A DNA stretch of 64,000 bases from Parapedobacter sp051400755 (GCF_051400755.1 NZ_JBLFFL010000006.1:186001-250000); one strand, 5' to 3'; shown: positions 8,107 through 17,722, counted from the first letter of the stretch. Numbers and translations: made by a program. The notes: a model not told the origin generated them from the letters alone.

Positions 8107-9504
8107 ATGTTTAGTCAGCACACCTACATATCCCGCCGGGAGATACTGGCAAAGAGGGTTTCATCCGGAATCGTCCTGCTGCTGGGTAATGGCGAAAGCC
8201 CGATCAATTTTCGGGACAATACTTATCCTTTTCGGCAGGATAGCACATTCCTTTATTATTTCGGTATCCAGTCGCCTCATCTGGCTGCTATCATCGATAT
8301 CGATGAAAATCGTACGAATATTTTCGGCGACGAGCTGAGCATGGATGAGATCATCTGGATGGGCAGGTTGGAGACCTTGCGGGAAAAAGCTAACAAGACG
8401 GGTGTAGTCCATACCCTGCCGTCCAAGGAGCTTGCACGGATCATCCGGGAGGCACGGCAGCATCAGCGGATGATCCACTTCCTCCCACCCTACCGACCCG
8501 ATAACAGCATCCGGCTATCGCGGCTGTTGGAAATCCCCGTGGAGCAACTCACGCAATCGGCTTCGGTTGAACTGATCAAGGCGACCGTCGCCCAGCGGTC
8601 GATCAAGTCTGCGGACGAAATCATCGAAATCGAAAAGGCCGTTAACACGAGCGTGGATATGCATTTAGCGGCTATGCGGCTGGCGCGGCCGGGGATGACC
8701 GAACAACGCCTGGCAGCGGAGGTCGACTATATCGCCCAGCAGGCCGGAGGCACGCTCGCCTATCCTACCATCCTGACGGTGCGCGGCGAGGTATTGCATA
8801 ACCACTACCACGGCAATGTACTGGCCGAAGGACAATTGGTACTGAATGACTCGGGTGCCGAAACGGCCATGGGCTATGCCGGTGACCTGACACGCACCTT
8901 TCCGGCGGGCAGGCAGTTTACGTCCCTGCAAAAGGAGGTCTACGAGGTGGTACGCCATGCCCTTTGGACCGCTACCGACGCGCTTAAACCCGGTATCCGC
9001 TATCTGGATATCCACTTCTTGGCGTGCCGCACCTTGGTAGCGGGACTGAAGGAGGTGGGACTGATGCAGGGGAATGCGGATGAGGCGGTTGCTGCCGGTG
9101 CGCACACCTTGTTCTTCCAATGCGGCACGGGCCACATGATGGGGCTCGATGTGCACGACATGGAGGATCTTGGCGAGCAGTATGTGGGGTACACGGAGGA
9201 GTTGCCGAAGGACACCACCACATTCGGACTGAAATCGCTGCGTATGGGTAAGGCACTGGAAGCTGGCTATGTGCTGACGGTGGAGCCGGGCTTGTATTTC
9301 ATCCCCGAGCTGATCGATCAATGGAAAGCGGAAAACAAGCTCGCTCCTTTCATCAATTATCGTATGGTGGATCACGTTAAGGACTTTAGCGGTATCCGCA
9401 TCGAGGATAATGTCGTCATCACCGATACGGGGCATCGGCTATTGGGAAAGCCGCTGGCCAAAACGCCGGCGGAGATTGAGGAAATCAGAAATGAAGCGTT
9501 TTAA
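8107..9504 (+). CDS. Aminopeptidase P family protein (Xaa-Pro aminopeptidase, M24B)
   Basis: This 465-residue enzyme removes an N-terminal residue preceding proline. The N-terminal third is the creatinase-like domain and the rest the pita-bread fold. With the ATG at 8107 as residue 1, all five metal ligands are in place: Asp248 (NDSGAE), Asp260 (GDLTRTF), His343 (GTGHMMGLDVHD), Glu393 (TVEPGLYF) and Glu433 (GIRIEDNVV). The frame also extends to a GTG at 8059, but a promoter-like TAGTTTTG at 8093 sits inside that extension. There is no signal peptide, so the enzyme is cytosolic. The next gene, a DPP-IV, starts at or just before its stop, so proline-containing peptides are probably handled by both. 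Confidence 0.93.
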   Translation: MFSQHTYISRREILAKRVSSGIVLLLGNGESPINFRDNTYPFRQDSTFLYYFGIQSPHLAAIIDIDENRTNIFGDELSMDEIIWMGRLETLREKANKTGVVHTLPSKELARIIREARQHQRMIHFLPPYRPDNSIRLSRLLEIPVEQLTQSASVELIKATVAQRSIKSADEIIEIEKAVNTSVDMHLAAMRLARPGMTEQRLAAEVDYIAQQAGGTLAYPTILTVRGEVLHNHYHGNVLAEGQLVLNDSGAETAMGYAGDLTRTFPAGRQFTSLQKEVYEVVRHALWTATDALKPGIRYLDIHFLACRTLVAGLKEVGLMQGNADEAVAAGAHTLFFQCGTGHMMGLDVHDMEDLGEQYVGYTEELPKDTTTFGLKSLRMGKALEAGYVLTVEPGLYFIPELIDQWKAENKLAPFINYRMVDHVKDFSGIRIEDNVVITDTGHRLLGKPLAKTPAEIEEIRNEAF

Positions 9505-11695
9505 TATGAATCATACACGACGGAATTACTTGCGTGGATCCTACATCACGGTATTGCTGGTGTGGGTATGCGGCGTGGCTCAGGCGCAGTTTGGGCAGCG
9601 CACCCAATGGTCGGCCGACGGCCAGGCCATTATCAAGGCGGTACAGGGGGAAATCATCCAGGAAAAGGTGACCGATCCCGAGCAGCACACGGTTTTGGTA
9701 GCTAAAGCAGACCTCACGCCTGTCGCGGGCGCGGAGCCTCTGGCCATCAGACGCTTTTCCCTCTCGGAGGATGGGAATAAGGTGCTCATCAACACCAACA
9801 CGAAGCGTGTATGGCGGTATGATACCCGGGGCGATTATTGGGTATACGACCGGCAGGGCAAGACGCTCAAGCAGTTGGGTGCGGACCTCCCCGAATCATC
9901 GCTCATGTATGCTAAGCTATCGCCCGATGGACACCGGGCGGCTTATGTGAGCGGCCATAACCTTTATGTGGAAGACATCGGCACCGGGAAAATCACGCCG
10001 TTGACGGATGATGGCACCGACCGCATCATCCACGGCACGTTTGATTGGGCGTATGAGGAGGAATTTGGCTGCCGGGATGGTTTTCGCTGGTCGCCAGACG
10101 GCAAGAAAATCGCCTTCTGGATCATCGATGCGCGCACCATCCGCCATTTCTTGATGATCAACAATACCGACTCGGCCTATTCGTATACCATCCCTGTGGA
10201 GTACCCGAAGGTGGGCGAGGCGCCTAGCGGTGCGTCTATCACGGTGGTGGAAGTCGCTACCGGCGATACCGTCCAGATGGATATACCAGGAGATCCCGTG
10301 CAGCACTACCTGCCGCGGATGGAGTGGGCCGCGAACAGTGACGAACTGATCATCCAGCAGCTTAACCGCAAACAGCAGGAAAGCAACATTTATATCGCCA
10401 GCGTAGCCGACGGCCAGTGTACACGCATCTACCGCGAAACCGATGATGCATGGATTGACATCAAAGCGCGGTGGAACCATGACGATCCTTCGGGATGGGA
10501 ATGGATCAATAAGGGGAAGGAATTCATTTGGGTGAGTGAAAAGGACGGCTGGCGTCACCTCTATCGCGTTGACCGCCGTGGCAAGGAAAAGCTGATCACT
10601 GCGGGCGACTATGATGTCATCGATATCACCTTGATCGACGAATCTGGCGGATATGTCTATTTTTCGGCTTCGCCGGAAAACGCCACGCAGCAATACCTTT
10701 ACCGCGTCAGGTTGACGGGCGGCAGGGCTGAGCGCATCACTCCAGAGGGATTGGCGGGCACGCATCAATACACCATCTCTCCCAACGGCAAGATCGCCCT
10801 GCATCAGTTCAGTAACCAAGCCGCCTTACACCGCGGCCACGTGGTCAGTCTGCCGAACCACAAGACGCTTGTAGAAGGGCAACGCCATGAAGTGCCGGCA
10901 GGTACCCCCAAGGCGGAGTTTTTCAAGGTCACCACGGCAGATGGCGTGGATATGGATGGCTGGATGGTGAAACCCGCCAACTTCGACCCTACCAAGAAGT
11001 ACCCCGTGGTGTTCTATGTGTATGGTGAGCCCGCCGGACAGACCGTGATGGACACCTACGGTGCCGGCAGTAACCGGCTTTATCAGGGCGATATGGCGGC
11101 TGACGGGTATATTTACATGTCGGTGGAAAACCGCGGCACCCCCGCTCCTAAGGGCCGGACATGGCGCAAAGCCATCTATAAAAACATCGGCATCCTCAAC
11201 ATCCGTGATCAGGCCATGGCCGCTAAGGAGATCCTCCAGTGGCCATTTGTCGATTCCTCGCGCGTGGCGGTATGGGGTTGGAGCGGCGGCGGCTCCTCTA
11301 CGCTCAACCTGCTCTTCCAATATCCCGAAATTTACAAAACGGGCATCGCCGTGGCCGCTGTCGGCAATCAACTGATGTATGACAACATCTATCAGGAGCG
11401 GTACATGGGTATCCCCCAGGAAGACCGCGAGCCGTTTATCCAGGGATCGCCCGTGACCCATGCCAGACACCTGCAAGGCAATCTGCTGTATATCCACGGC
11501 ACCGCTGATGACAATGTACACTATCAGAATGCCGAGTTGCTGATCAATGAACTGATTAAGCATAATCGGCAATTCTCGCTGATGTCTTACCCCAATCGGA
11601 GCCACGGCATCAGCGAGGGGGAAGGAACCGGGGAACACCTGTCCACGCTGTATACCCATTTCCTCAAGCAGCATTGTCCGCCGGGGGGACGGTGA
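9491..11695 (+). CDS. Dipeptidyl-peptidase IV (S9B prolyl oligopeptidase family)
   Basis: This enzyme of about 734 residues releases Xaa-Pro dipeptides. After a signal-peptide-like segment (YITVLLVWVCGVAQAQ, about 17-35) comes an eight-bladed propeller-like region (about 60-480), with DWAYEEEF matching the conserved Glu pair that holds the substrate N-terminus, and then an alpha/beta-hydrolase domain. Catalytic residues are Ser598 in GWSGGG, Asp673 in GTADDNVH and His705 in RSHGIS. The open frame begins at 9410, but the true start is 9491 (overlapping the aminopeptidase P stop by 14 nt) or the ATG at 9506, both placing the signal peptide near the N-terminus. It probably acts in the periplasm, feeding dipeptides inward. 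Confidence 0.92.
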   Translation: MKRFNMNHTRRNYLRGSYITVLLVWVCGVAQAQFGQRTQWSADGQAIIKAVQGEIIQEKVTDPEQHTVLVAKADLTPVAGAEPLAIRRFSLSEDGNKVLINTNTKRVWRYDTRGDYWVYDRQGKTLKQLGADLPESSLMYAKLSPDGHRAAYVSGHNLYVEDIGTGKITPLTDDGTDRIIHGTFDWAYEEEFGCRDGFRWSPDGKKIAFWIIDARTIRHFLMINNTDSAYSYTIPVEYPKVGEAPSGASITVVEVATGDTVQMDIPGDPVQHYLPRMEWAANSDELIIQQLNRKQQESNIYIASVADGQCTRIYRETDDAWIDIKARWNHDDPSGWEWINKGKEFIWVSEKDGWRHLYRVDRRGKEKLITAGDYDVIDITLIDESGGYVYFSASPENATQQYLYRVRLTGGRAERITPEGLAGTHQYTISPNGKIALHQFSNQAALHRGHVVSLPNHKTLVEGQRHEVPAGTPKAEFFKVTTADGVDMDGWMVKPANFDPTKKYPVVFYVYGEPAGQTVMDTYGAGSNRLYQGDMAADGYIYMSVENRGTPAPKGRTWRKAIYKNIGILNIRDQAMAAKEILQWPFVDSSRVAVWGWSGGGSSTLNLLFQYPEIYKTGIAVAAVGNQLMYDNIYQERYMGIPQEDREPFIQGSPVTHARHLQGNLLYIHGTADDNVHYQNAELLINELIKHNRQFSLMSYPNRSHGISEGEGTGEHLSTLYTHFLKQHCPPGGR

Positions 11696-12018
11696 TTAGC
11701 GGTGGGTTTTTGGTCTATTGCTCCACGTCTGGATCCGGGGCGCTTCGCTGCCGCCTCCTAGGCCGTGTCTGCAATAGACATAAACTAGAAGGGGATGTGA
11801 GGGTTAGCGGTGGGTTTTGGTCTATTGCTCCACGTCTGGATCCGGGGCGCTTCGCTGCCGCCTCCTAGGCCGTGTCTGCAATAGACGTAAACTAGGAGGG
11901 GATGTGAGGGTTAGCGGTGGGTTTTTGGTCTATTGCTCCACGTCTGGATCCGGGGCGCTTCGCTGCCGTCTCCTAAGCCGTGTATGCAATAGGCGTAAAA
12001 CAGGCAGGGATGTGTGGT
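11696..12018 (+). repeat. Three tandem 107-108 bp repeats, each with an internal inverted repeat
   Basis: Units start at 11696, 11804 and 11911, each with TTAGCGGTGGG. Units 1 and 2 differ only by a 1-nt indel and about two substitutions; unit 3 is diverged in its last 50 nt. Each unit carries GTCTATTGC and, about 49 nt later, GCAATAGAC (11713-11721 with 11771-11779 in unit 1), a perfect 9-bp stem continued inward by CACG/CGTG. In unit 3 the right arm is GCAATAGGC, which would still pair as RNA through a G-U. The unit length is not a multiple of three and the peptides it could encode shift frame between copies, so this is not coding. It fills the space between DPP-IV and the M1 peptidase. Confidence 0.95.
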
Positions 12019-12053
12019 TGGTGAAATTGAAATATCTAATGTAAACAGAAAAT

Positions 12054-13715
12054 ATGAAGAAGCTCCTTATACTCATTGCCGTACTGGCACTGGCACTGCA
12101 AGTAAGTAAAGCCCAGCTGTTTGTGCCTGCAAACAAATTGTTCAGCCGCGCGGATTCGCTGCGGGGGCAGCTTACGCCCTTGCGGACCTGTTATGACATC
12201 AATTACTATCACCTTGATGTCAAGGTCGATCCCGACAAGCGGTACATCAGTGGCGCGAACCTGTTCCACTTTACCGCCACGGAAGACTTCTCTCGCTTGC
12301 AGGTTGATTTATTCGATAACCTGCGTGTGGATCAGGTGCTTTACCACGGGCAGGAATTGCCGTTTAAGCGGGAATACCATGCCGTATTTATCGATTTTCC
12401 TGAGCCCATCCGCCAGGGCCAGGTCGATTCCTTCACGGTACGCTATTCGGGCAATCCCATACAGGCGAAGCGGGCGCCGTGGGACGGCGGCTTTGATTTT
12501 AAAAAAGACAGCAACGGCAAGCACTGGATCGCCACCGCCTGCCAGGGATTGGGGGCCAGCGTGTGGTGGCCCAACAAAGACCACCAATCGGATGAGGTGG
12601 ATAGCATGCTGATCAGCATCAGTGTGCCTAACGGACTGACCAACGTATCCAACGGACGGTTTAGGGGTAGCACGGATCTTGGCGACGGCTATACGCGCTT
12701 TGATTGGTTCGTGAGCAATCCCATCAACAATTACAATGTGGCCGTTAACATCGGGGACTATGTACATTTCGCCGATACGTTCAGTGGTGAAAAAGGCGTA
12801 CTCGACCTCGACTATTGGGTGCTGCGTGAAAACGAGGCGAAAGCCAAGCCGCACTTTGACGCCAATGTCAAGCCCATGCTCCGTGCCTTCGAGCATTGGT
12901 TCGGTCCTTACCCCTTTTACGAAGATGGGTATAAACTGATTGAAACGGCTCACTTGGGCATGGAACACCAAAGCGCGGTGGCCTACGGCAATAAATACCA
13001 AAACGGCTACCTCGGTCGGGATGGCTCCGGCACGGGCTGGGGCGATAAGTGGGACTTCATCATCATACACGAGTCGGGACATGAATGGTTTGGTAACAAC
13101 ATCACCTCCAATGACCTCGCCGACATGTGGATACATGAAAGTTTTACGAACTACTCGGAGTCGCTCTACATCGACTACCACTTCGGTAAGCAGGCCGGAC
13201 AGGAATACGTGCATGGCAATCGTCGAGGCATTCAGAACCTATCCCCCATCATTGGTGCCTACCAGGTAAATAATGAAGGTTCGGGTGATATGTATCAGAA
13301 GGGCGGCGTGCTACACAACATGATCCGCACCATCGTAGACGACGACGAAAAATGGCGGCAGATCCTGCGTGGTCTCAACAAGCAGTTTTACCACGGGACG
13401 GTCGACTACGAAGACATTGTGGATTACATCAGTCAGCAGTCTGGCAAGGACTTGTCCAGCGTTTATGCCCAATACGTACGCCATACGAATATTCCTACCC
13501 TGGAGTTTTACTTCCAGCCCGATGGAAAAGCATTTTGCCGCTGGATTGCCGATGTGCCGGATTTCAGCATGCCGGTGCGGATACGTGCCAAAGGTGGCGA
13601 ATACCAGTTCATTCAGCCCACACGGCGGCTCACACCTATTGCGATTCCGGGATTGACACGCGAAAACCTTGATGTCGACACGTTCAATTTCTATATCGGC
13701 GTATTGGTCAACTAA
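12054..13715 (+). CDS. M1 family metallopeptidase
   Basis: This 553-residue zinc aminopeptidase-like protein has a signal peptide (KLLILIAVLALALQVSKAQ, about 3-22). An N-terminal beta domain (about 45-240) precedes the catalytic domain. The exopeptidase-type motif is GMEHQS (usual form GAMEN). Zinc ligands are His339 and His343 in HESGHEWFGNN and Glu362 in IHESFTNY, the standard HExxH-x18-E; Glu340 is the catalytic base. It is shorter than classical aminopeptidase N because it lacks the large C-terminal helical domain, as in many Bacteroidota M1 proteins. It is the third peptidase in a row on this strand. The 107-bp repeats separate it from DPP-IV, so read-through may be attenuated. Confidence 0.92.
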   Translation: MKKLLILIAVLALALQVSKAQLFVPANKLFSRADSLRGQLTPLRTCYDINYYHLDVKVDPDKRYISGANLFHFTATEDFSRLQVDLFDNLRVDQVLYHGQELPFKREYHAVFIDFPEPIRQGQVDSFTVRYSGNPIQAKRAPWDGGFDFKKDSNGKHWIATACQGLGASVWWPNKDHQSDEVDSMLISISVPNGLTNVSNGRFRGSTDLGDGYTRFDWFVSNPINNYNVAVNIGDYVHFADTFSGEKGVLDLDYWVLRENEAKAKPHFDANVKPMLRAFEHWFGPYPFYEDGYKLIETAHLGMEHQSAVAYGNKYQNGYLGRDGSGTGWGDKWDFIIIHESGHEWFGNNITSNDLADMWIHESFTNYSESLYIDYHFGKQAGQEYVHGNRRGIQNLSPIIGAYQVNNEGSGDMYQKGGVLHNMIRTIVDDDEKWRQILRGLNKQFYHGTVDYEDIVDYISQQSGKDLSSVYAQYVRHTNIPTLEFYFQPDGKAFCRWIADVPDFSMPVRIRAKGGEYQFIQPTRRLTPIAIPGLTRENLDVDTFNFYIGVLVN

Positions 13716-13723
13716 CTTGCAGT

Positions 13724-15616
13724 TTATCGCTTGACCAATACGGCTTTATAACCATCAAGTACGTTCACCCGGTTGATGAATGCGCAGAAGTCCGAATAAC
13801 GCTCCGGCGGAAATGTACCTTCATTGAGCACGAATTTGCGGTAGTACAGTATCCGATCAGCCTCCTGCTTGACCGAGGCCTGGTAATACCCAAAGGGGCT
13901 ATCGATTTCTTCCTGCATCGGTCCGGTCATCAGGTCGTATCCTTCGGGCAGCACATAGGTAAGCTGATCTTCGTCGGTATAGCCCCGGTTGATATACACG
14001 GGCAGCAGGCGATTCTTTACATCGGGGACGGTGCCCTGCCGGTTAAACCCGTTGGCAACCAAAAAGACACGGCCGTCGTTTTCAGGAGCATATCGATCCA
14101 GTGTCACCTCAAACCGCTCCATCATGATCGGCACACCATCACTACGCTTCTCGTAGTCAATGTCCCCGAAACGAATGTGGTCAATGTCATATGCTTCTTT
14201 CAGCAACTTCACTTGCGCTGTCCCACTGCTCTCGGCGATGTCCAGGTGATTATCGTATTGCCCCGCAGCAAACTCGGTCTCCACGGTGCCTGTGAGCGTT
14301 CCGTCGCTGCCAAGGGTCAATGTAGCCTCCCGGCGTTGCGTACTTGCTTCCACACCGAAGCGCGGCGTACGCAATAGTTTACCGCCCTGTGGTGTACACG
14401 CCCACACCAGTCGGTCATCCGTGAACGACCCCAAAAACCCGAAGGGAATGCGCTGACTGGTGCATTCCAGCCAGGTGGTATCCTTTTCAAACGGCAAGCA
14501 AAGGATGACGTGATTGCCCTGCTCCATCCCAGCAAAATCAGGTTGTATGCTGCGTTTGGCATTGCCCGCTTCGACGATGCAATAATATGAGGGGATATCC
14601 ACCGTCTTCAGCAGGGCCTGCATGTAATTGACCAGCCCTTTGCAGTCGCCATACCCCAATCGATCCACTTCGGCGGCGGCCATGGGTTTAAGGCCGCCGA
14701 TGCCGATCTGTATGCTGATATACCGGGTTTTACGTTGCATATATTCATAGAGTGCCTTGGCCTTTTCTTTATTAGAGATCAGGCCTTCCACCAAACGATT
14801 GACCTCCTGCACCGTCCCCTCCGGGAGGGCCTGCCCATCAGCAAGCAGTGCCTCATATTGCCACCGCCCCAGTTCCTCCCAATTCGTATAACGCCCCTCC
14901 CGCTTATAATAACTAAAATCAATGGGAGCGATCCTTACGGTTGTCTTATAGGTTTCCGGATCAGGACTGTATGGCTCATACCGCTGCGCGGGGATATCCG
15001 TGACCCGCCAGGTCATCGCCTTCCGGCCATCGACCTCGCTCACGGTCGGTTCACCGTCATAATTTGTCGCTTTGACACGCACCTCGTCCGACGGCGCGCA
15101 TATAAACGTATATTCACTGTGTTCAACCGCTACATCCGCGTAAGCATCAGGCCGCCAGGCAGGAATGACCAGGTTTTGCTTGACCTCTACCTCATACACG
15201 TATTCAACCGTATACGGATAGTCAGTCATCGCCGGCAAGAAATGCTTCACCCGGTCATCTTCATACAACGAAAAATTACGCACCGCACTCTCGTCCTGAA
15301 AATCCCGCTGGCCAAACTTGCCGATCGGATAGCCTTCGCCATCAAATACTTGTCCCGCGATGCGCTTGATTGCCGTATTCTTGTCGTAATAAATCACCAG
15401 CCGCGCCTTATCTTCGCCGCCTCTACCGAAGACCGTCACCGCCTGCGTGACCTGATAGCGGACCCTGTTAGGTGCCAGCATGTCTACTACGATCGTTTCA
15501 TGACGCACCACGGCAGCTGCCCGGCTGCGAAGCGCGGCGGGAATAGCCGCAACGGCATACTCCTGCGCGTACGCTGCGCAGGCGCTCATCATCAGCAAAA
15601 AACAGATTACCCTCAT
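13724..15616 (-). CDS. DUF3857 / transglutaminase-like protein (Cys retained)
   Basis: This 630-residue exported protein has a signal peptide (VICFLLMMSACAAYAQ, about 3-18), then DUF3857 (about 40-230) and a transglutaminase-like domain (about 265-370). The nucleophile position is intact in YGDCKGLVNYMQALL (Cys near 330). NHVILCLP supplies the expected His. The usual Asp region reads TTWLECTSQRIPFG, where Asp is replaced by Glu-Cys. DUF3857 proteins are frequent in the Bacteroidota periplasm and their substrates are unknown; peptide or cell-wall cleavage is inference. Its ATG overlaps the stop of the upstream paralogue by 4 nt, and its end faces the M1 peptidase with only 8 nt between. Confidence 0.9.
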   Translation of the reverse strand: MRVICFLLMMSACAAYAQEYAVAAIPAALRSRAAAVVRHETIVVDMLAPNRVRYQVTQAVTVFGRGGEDKARLVIYYDKNTAIKRIAGQVFDGEGYPIGKFGQRDFQDESAVRNFSLYEDDRVKHFLPAMTDYPYTVEYVYEVEVKQNLVIPAWRPDAYADVAVEHSEYTFICAPSDEVRVKATNYDGEPTVSEVDGRKAMTWRVTDIPAQRYEPYSPDPETYKTTVRIAPIDFSYYKREGRYTNWEELGRWQYEALLADGQALPEGTVQEVNRLVEGLISNKEKAKALYEYMQRKTRYISIQIGIGGLKPMAAAEVDRLGYGDCKGLVNYMQALLKTVDIPSYYCIVEAGNAKRSIQPDFAGMEQGNHVILCLPFEKDTTWLECTSQRIPFGFLGSFTDDRLVWACTPQGGKLLRTPRFGVEASTQRREATLTLGSDGTLTGTVETEFAAGQYDNHLDIAESSGTAQVKLLKEAYDIDHIRFGDIDYEKRSDGVPIMMERFEVTLDRYAPENDGRVFLVANGFNRQGTVPDVKNRLLPVYINRGYTDEDQLTYVLPEGYDLMTGPMQEEIDSPFGYYQASVKQEADRILYYRKFVLNEGTFPPERYSDFCAFINRVNVLDGYKAVLVKR

Positions 15617-17613
15617 CTTTCCCCCGCTTGCTGTAAAACAACGTCGATTTTTTCATGCTGGATGATCCGACTGAAAAATTCCTTCAATGCAAAATAGCTT
15701 TCGGGGGAATAGACGGCTTGATTCAAAGCCAGCAACTGCGAAAATGAAAACGTATCACCCGATAAAACGGTTTCGGTGAGGTACCTTCCCCCCTTGTCTT
15801 CCAACACCATCGTGTAGTCATCCGGTTTTGACTTCATGTCATAATTTCCCGGCAGTTTGATCGTCATCAGCACCCGCTGCTCAGTGGCCGTGCCCATGTC
15901 TACCGGATAGGTTCGTTCATCCAGGTTAAACGGATTTTTGCCGATCCGGTTGAAAAAAAATGGATTGAAAAAAATTTCCGTTGCGCCGAGCCCGTCGTAC
16001 AGCCTCCTCTCCACGTCATAGCGCTCGATCAACCCTTCTTCTACGTCTTCAGCACCACTGACCTCCCCATTAGCGATATCGAAGTGGGCCTGTTCCTCAT
16101 CGACATGGTCGATATACTCCTCGATGCTGCCGTAATTCGCCAGTTCCCGGCGCTTTCGGTGTGCCGCGTAGCCGTGGCTGTGGATCACCAGCTTTCCGGT
16201 GAGTGTGCCGTCGGCAAGCAGCTCCCCTGTAAACGTATATTGGGTGGTGGAGCGTTGCGTCGATTTCGGTTCGATCCAATAGGACGGCTTTTGGAGGTTT
16301 ACTACCCGCGCCTTGCCGTTGATGCAATGCAAGGGCAGCAGTCCGAACGGCAGTAACGGATCCGCCGCATCCAAGAGGTAATAATCGTCGCCGATATTCA
16401 CTTTAGCCACCACATAGTTAAAATCACTCAGCACCGGGTGCACATCGTTGACCACGCCATTATCCCGAGTGGACAAGATGACCGCCTCCGCATCCAATCC
16501 CGCCGCGAGCAATCCGGCAATCAGCGCCAGGTTGATGTCGCCGATGTTGCCCGACCGATGATCGAGCGCGTGTTTGATGTTGTGTTCGCTATATTTCCCC
16601 AAATACCGGTTCCATTTGATGTTTCGTTGAATATACCGGTATAGCGCTTTGGCTTTACTTAACTCATCGGGCGCATCCTTTAGGATGTTCGGAAGCAGGT
16701 CTTTAAATACCTGATCACGCTTCATCTGTCCACCGAAGTCGGGATCAGTGACCAGTTCGCGATCGACATTGCGCCATTCCTTCGTGATCTTGATATTGGC
16801 GCCACTGAGTTGATAGATATCTGATAGTTCAAAATAAATAGCTGATTTAAAGTTCCTTGCATTTGTCATATAATCTTCTGATACAAACGCTGGTATGTCG
16901 CGCATACCGTAGGTCATGTGCGAACAATCGAGGTCGCGCCCCGCAATACGAAAACCTCCCCTATCCAATTTGGCATCTTGGGTGCTCAGCGGATACGGTC
17001 CACGCAAGATCACGTTATAGGTATACATCCCAGGGATGATCGCTTCAAACGTGCTGTTGATTTTCGGGATATCCTCCTGCAAATACCAGGTCTTGAAATT
17101 GAAAATATGCGGCGAAACCAAGCGGTAGCTGTATTCGATAATACTGCCATCTTGCAAATCCGGAAACGTAAATTTGACATTGGTCAGGTACCTGCTCGCC
17201 TCCTCCTTGAAGATCTGCCCCTTGTCTAACGGTACTGAAACCAGGCGACCGTCGACGACGTTGATGGTTACCGCTTTGATATCGGTGATCACATCCACCC
17301 GTTCACCGGTCTCGTCTTTATGGGTTGGGATCACGATATCGGCATAATCGTACGCGTCCCGGTTGAAAATCTTGATCCGTACATGATAGTCTACGATGAG
17401 TTCGGTAAACCCTTTCGTATCGTTATATACCATGAAGGCCTTACCGTATTCATTGATTACCGCTGCATTGGAGAAGCTATCCAAATCGTTCTTAGCGAGC
17501 TTGACATCGCCGGGTTCGAGCGAGCCAAACGCAAAATCCTGGGAGTACGTATGCCATTGACATAGCATAAAGAGCGCCGTGGCTAAGTAGGTTTTGATCA
17601 TTGTTAAGGTCAA
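15613..17613 (-). CDS. DUF3857 / transglutaminase-like protein lacking the catalytic Cys
   Basis: This 666-residue paralogue of the next gene has the same layout: signal peptide (MIKTYLATALFMLCQWHTYS), DUF3857 (about 60-260) and a transglutaminase-like region (about 315-425). Where the partner has YGDCKGL, this protein reads SGNIGDINLALIAGLL, so the nucleophilic Cys is missing. The His and Asp strands remain recognisable (HPVLSDFNYVVAKV, YYLLDAADPLLPFG). Loss of Cys with retention of the fold suggests a binding or partner role rather than catalysis; that is inference. The 4-nt ATGA overlap with the Cys-containing partner makes roughly equal production likely, consistent with a complex. It is divergent from mreB. 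Confidence 0.9.
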   Translation of the reverse strand: MTLTMIKTYLATALFMLCQWHTYSQDFAFGSLEPGDVKLAKNDLDSFSNAAVINEYGKAFMVYNDTKGFTELIVDYHVRIKIFNRDAYDYADIVIPTHKDETGERVDVITDIKAVTINVVDGRLVSVPLDKGQIFKEEASRYLTNVKFTFPDLQDGSIIEYSYRLVSPHIFNFKTWYLQEDIPKINSTFEAIIPGMYTYNVILRGPYPLSTQDAKLDRGGFRIAGRDLDCSHMTYGMRDIPAFVSEDYMTNARNFKSAIYFELSDIYQLSGANIKITKEWRNVDRELVTDPDFGGQMKRDQVFKDLLPNILKDAPDELSKAKALYRYIQRNIKWNRYLGKYSEHNIKHALDHRSGNIGDINLALIAGLLAAGLDAEAVILSTRDNGVVNDVHPVLSDFNYVVAKVNIGDDYYLLDAADPLLPFGLLPLHCINGKARVVNLQKPSYWIEPKSTQRSTTQYTFTGELLADGTLTGKLVIHSHGYAAHRKRRELANYGSIEEYIDHVDEEQAHFDIANGEVSGAEDVEEGLIERYDVERRLYDGLGATEIFFNPFFFNRIGKNPFNLDERTYPVDMGTATEQRVLMTIKLPGNYDMKSKPDDYTMVLEDKGGRYLTETVLSGDTFSFSQLLALNQAVYSPESYFALKEFFSRIIQHEKIDVVLQQAGER

Positions 17614-17681
17614 TAAATTCAGGTGTCAATATAAATCAGAATAATTCAGCTATTGCTCGCTAAAGTTATCAGTTTTTTTGG

Positions 17682-17689
17682 TAGGTTTG
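17682..17689 (+). promoter_or_regulatory. -7 element (TAGGTTTG) upstream of mreB
   Basis: TAGGTTTG fits the Bacteroidota -7 box and lies 33 nt before the mreB ATG at 17723. The frame is open further upstream to 17678, but a start there would precede transcription, so 17723 is chosen. No clear TTTG is seen at -33. Confidence 0.5.
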
Positions 17690-17722
17690 CACATTATTCA
17701 AAATTCTTATAAAAATTGCCGA

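Noticed and set aside
9410..9490. N-terminal extension of DPP-IV
   Set aside because: It lies within the aminopeptidase P gene and would bury the signal peptide; starts at 9491 or 9506 fit better.
11696..12018. CRISPR array
   Set aside because: The repeats are 107 bp long, abut each other without spacers, and no cas gene is near.
11674..12044. Two short frames encoding repeated Cys/Arg-rich peptides
   Set aside because: They arise from the 107-bp tandem repeats. The unit is not a multiple of three, the frame shifts between copies, and the first would overlap the end of DPP-IV.
12309..13214. 301-residue antisense frame in the M1 gene
   Set aside because: It is a shadow of codon bias on the opposite strand; no domain is recognisable, and the M1 frame has all catalytic motifs. 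The same holds for the long antisense frames at 9917-10819, 14735-15697, 20412-21284, 25660-26427 and 62135-63088.
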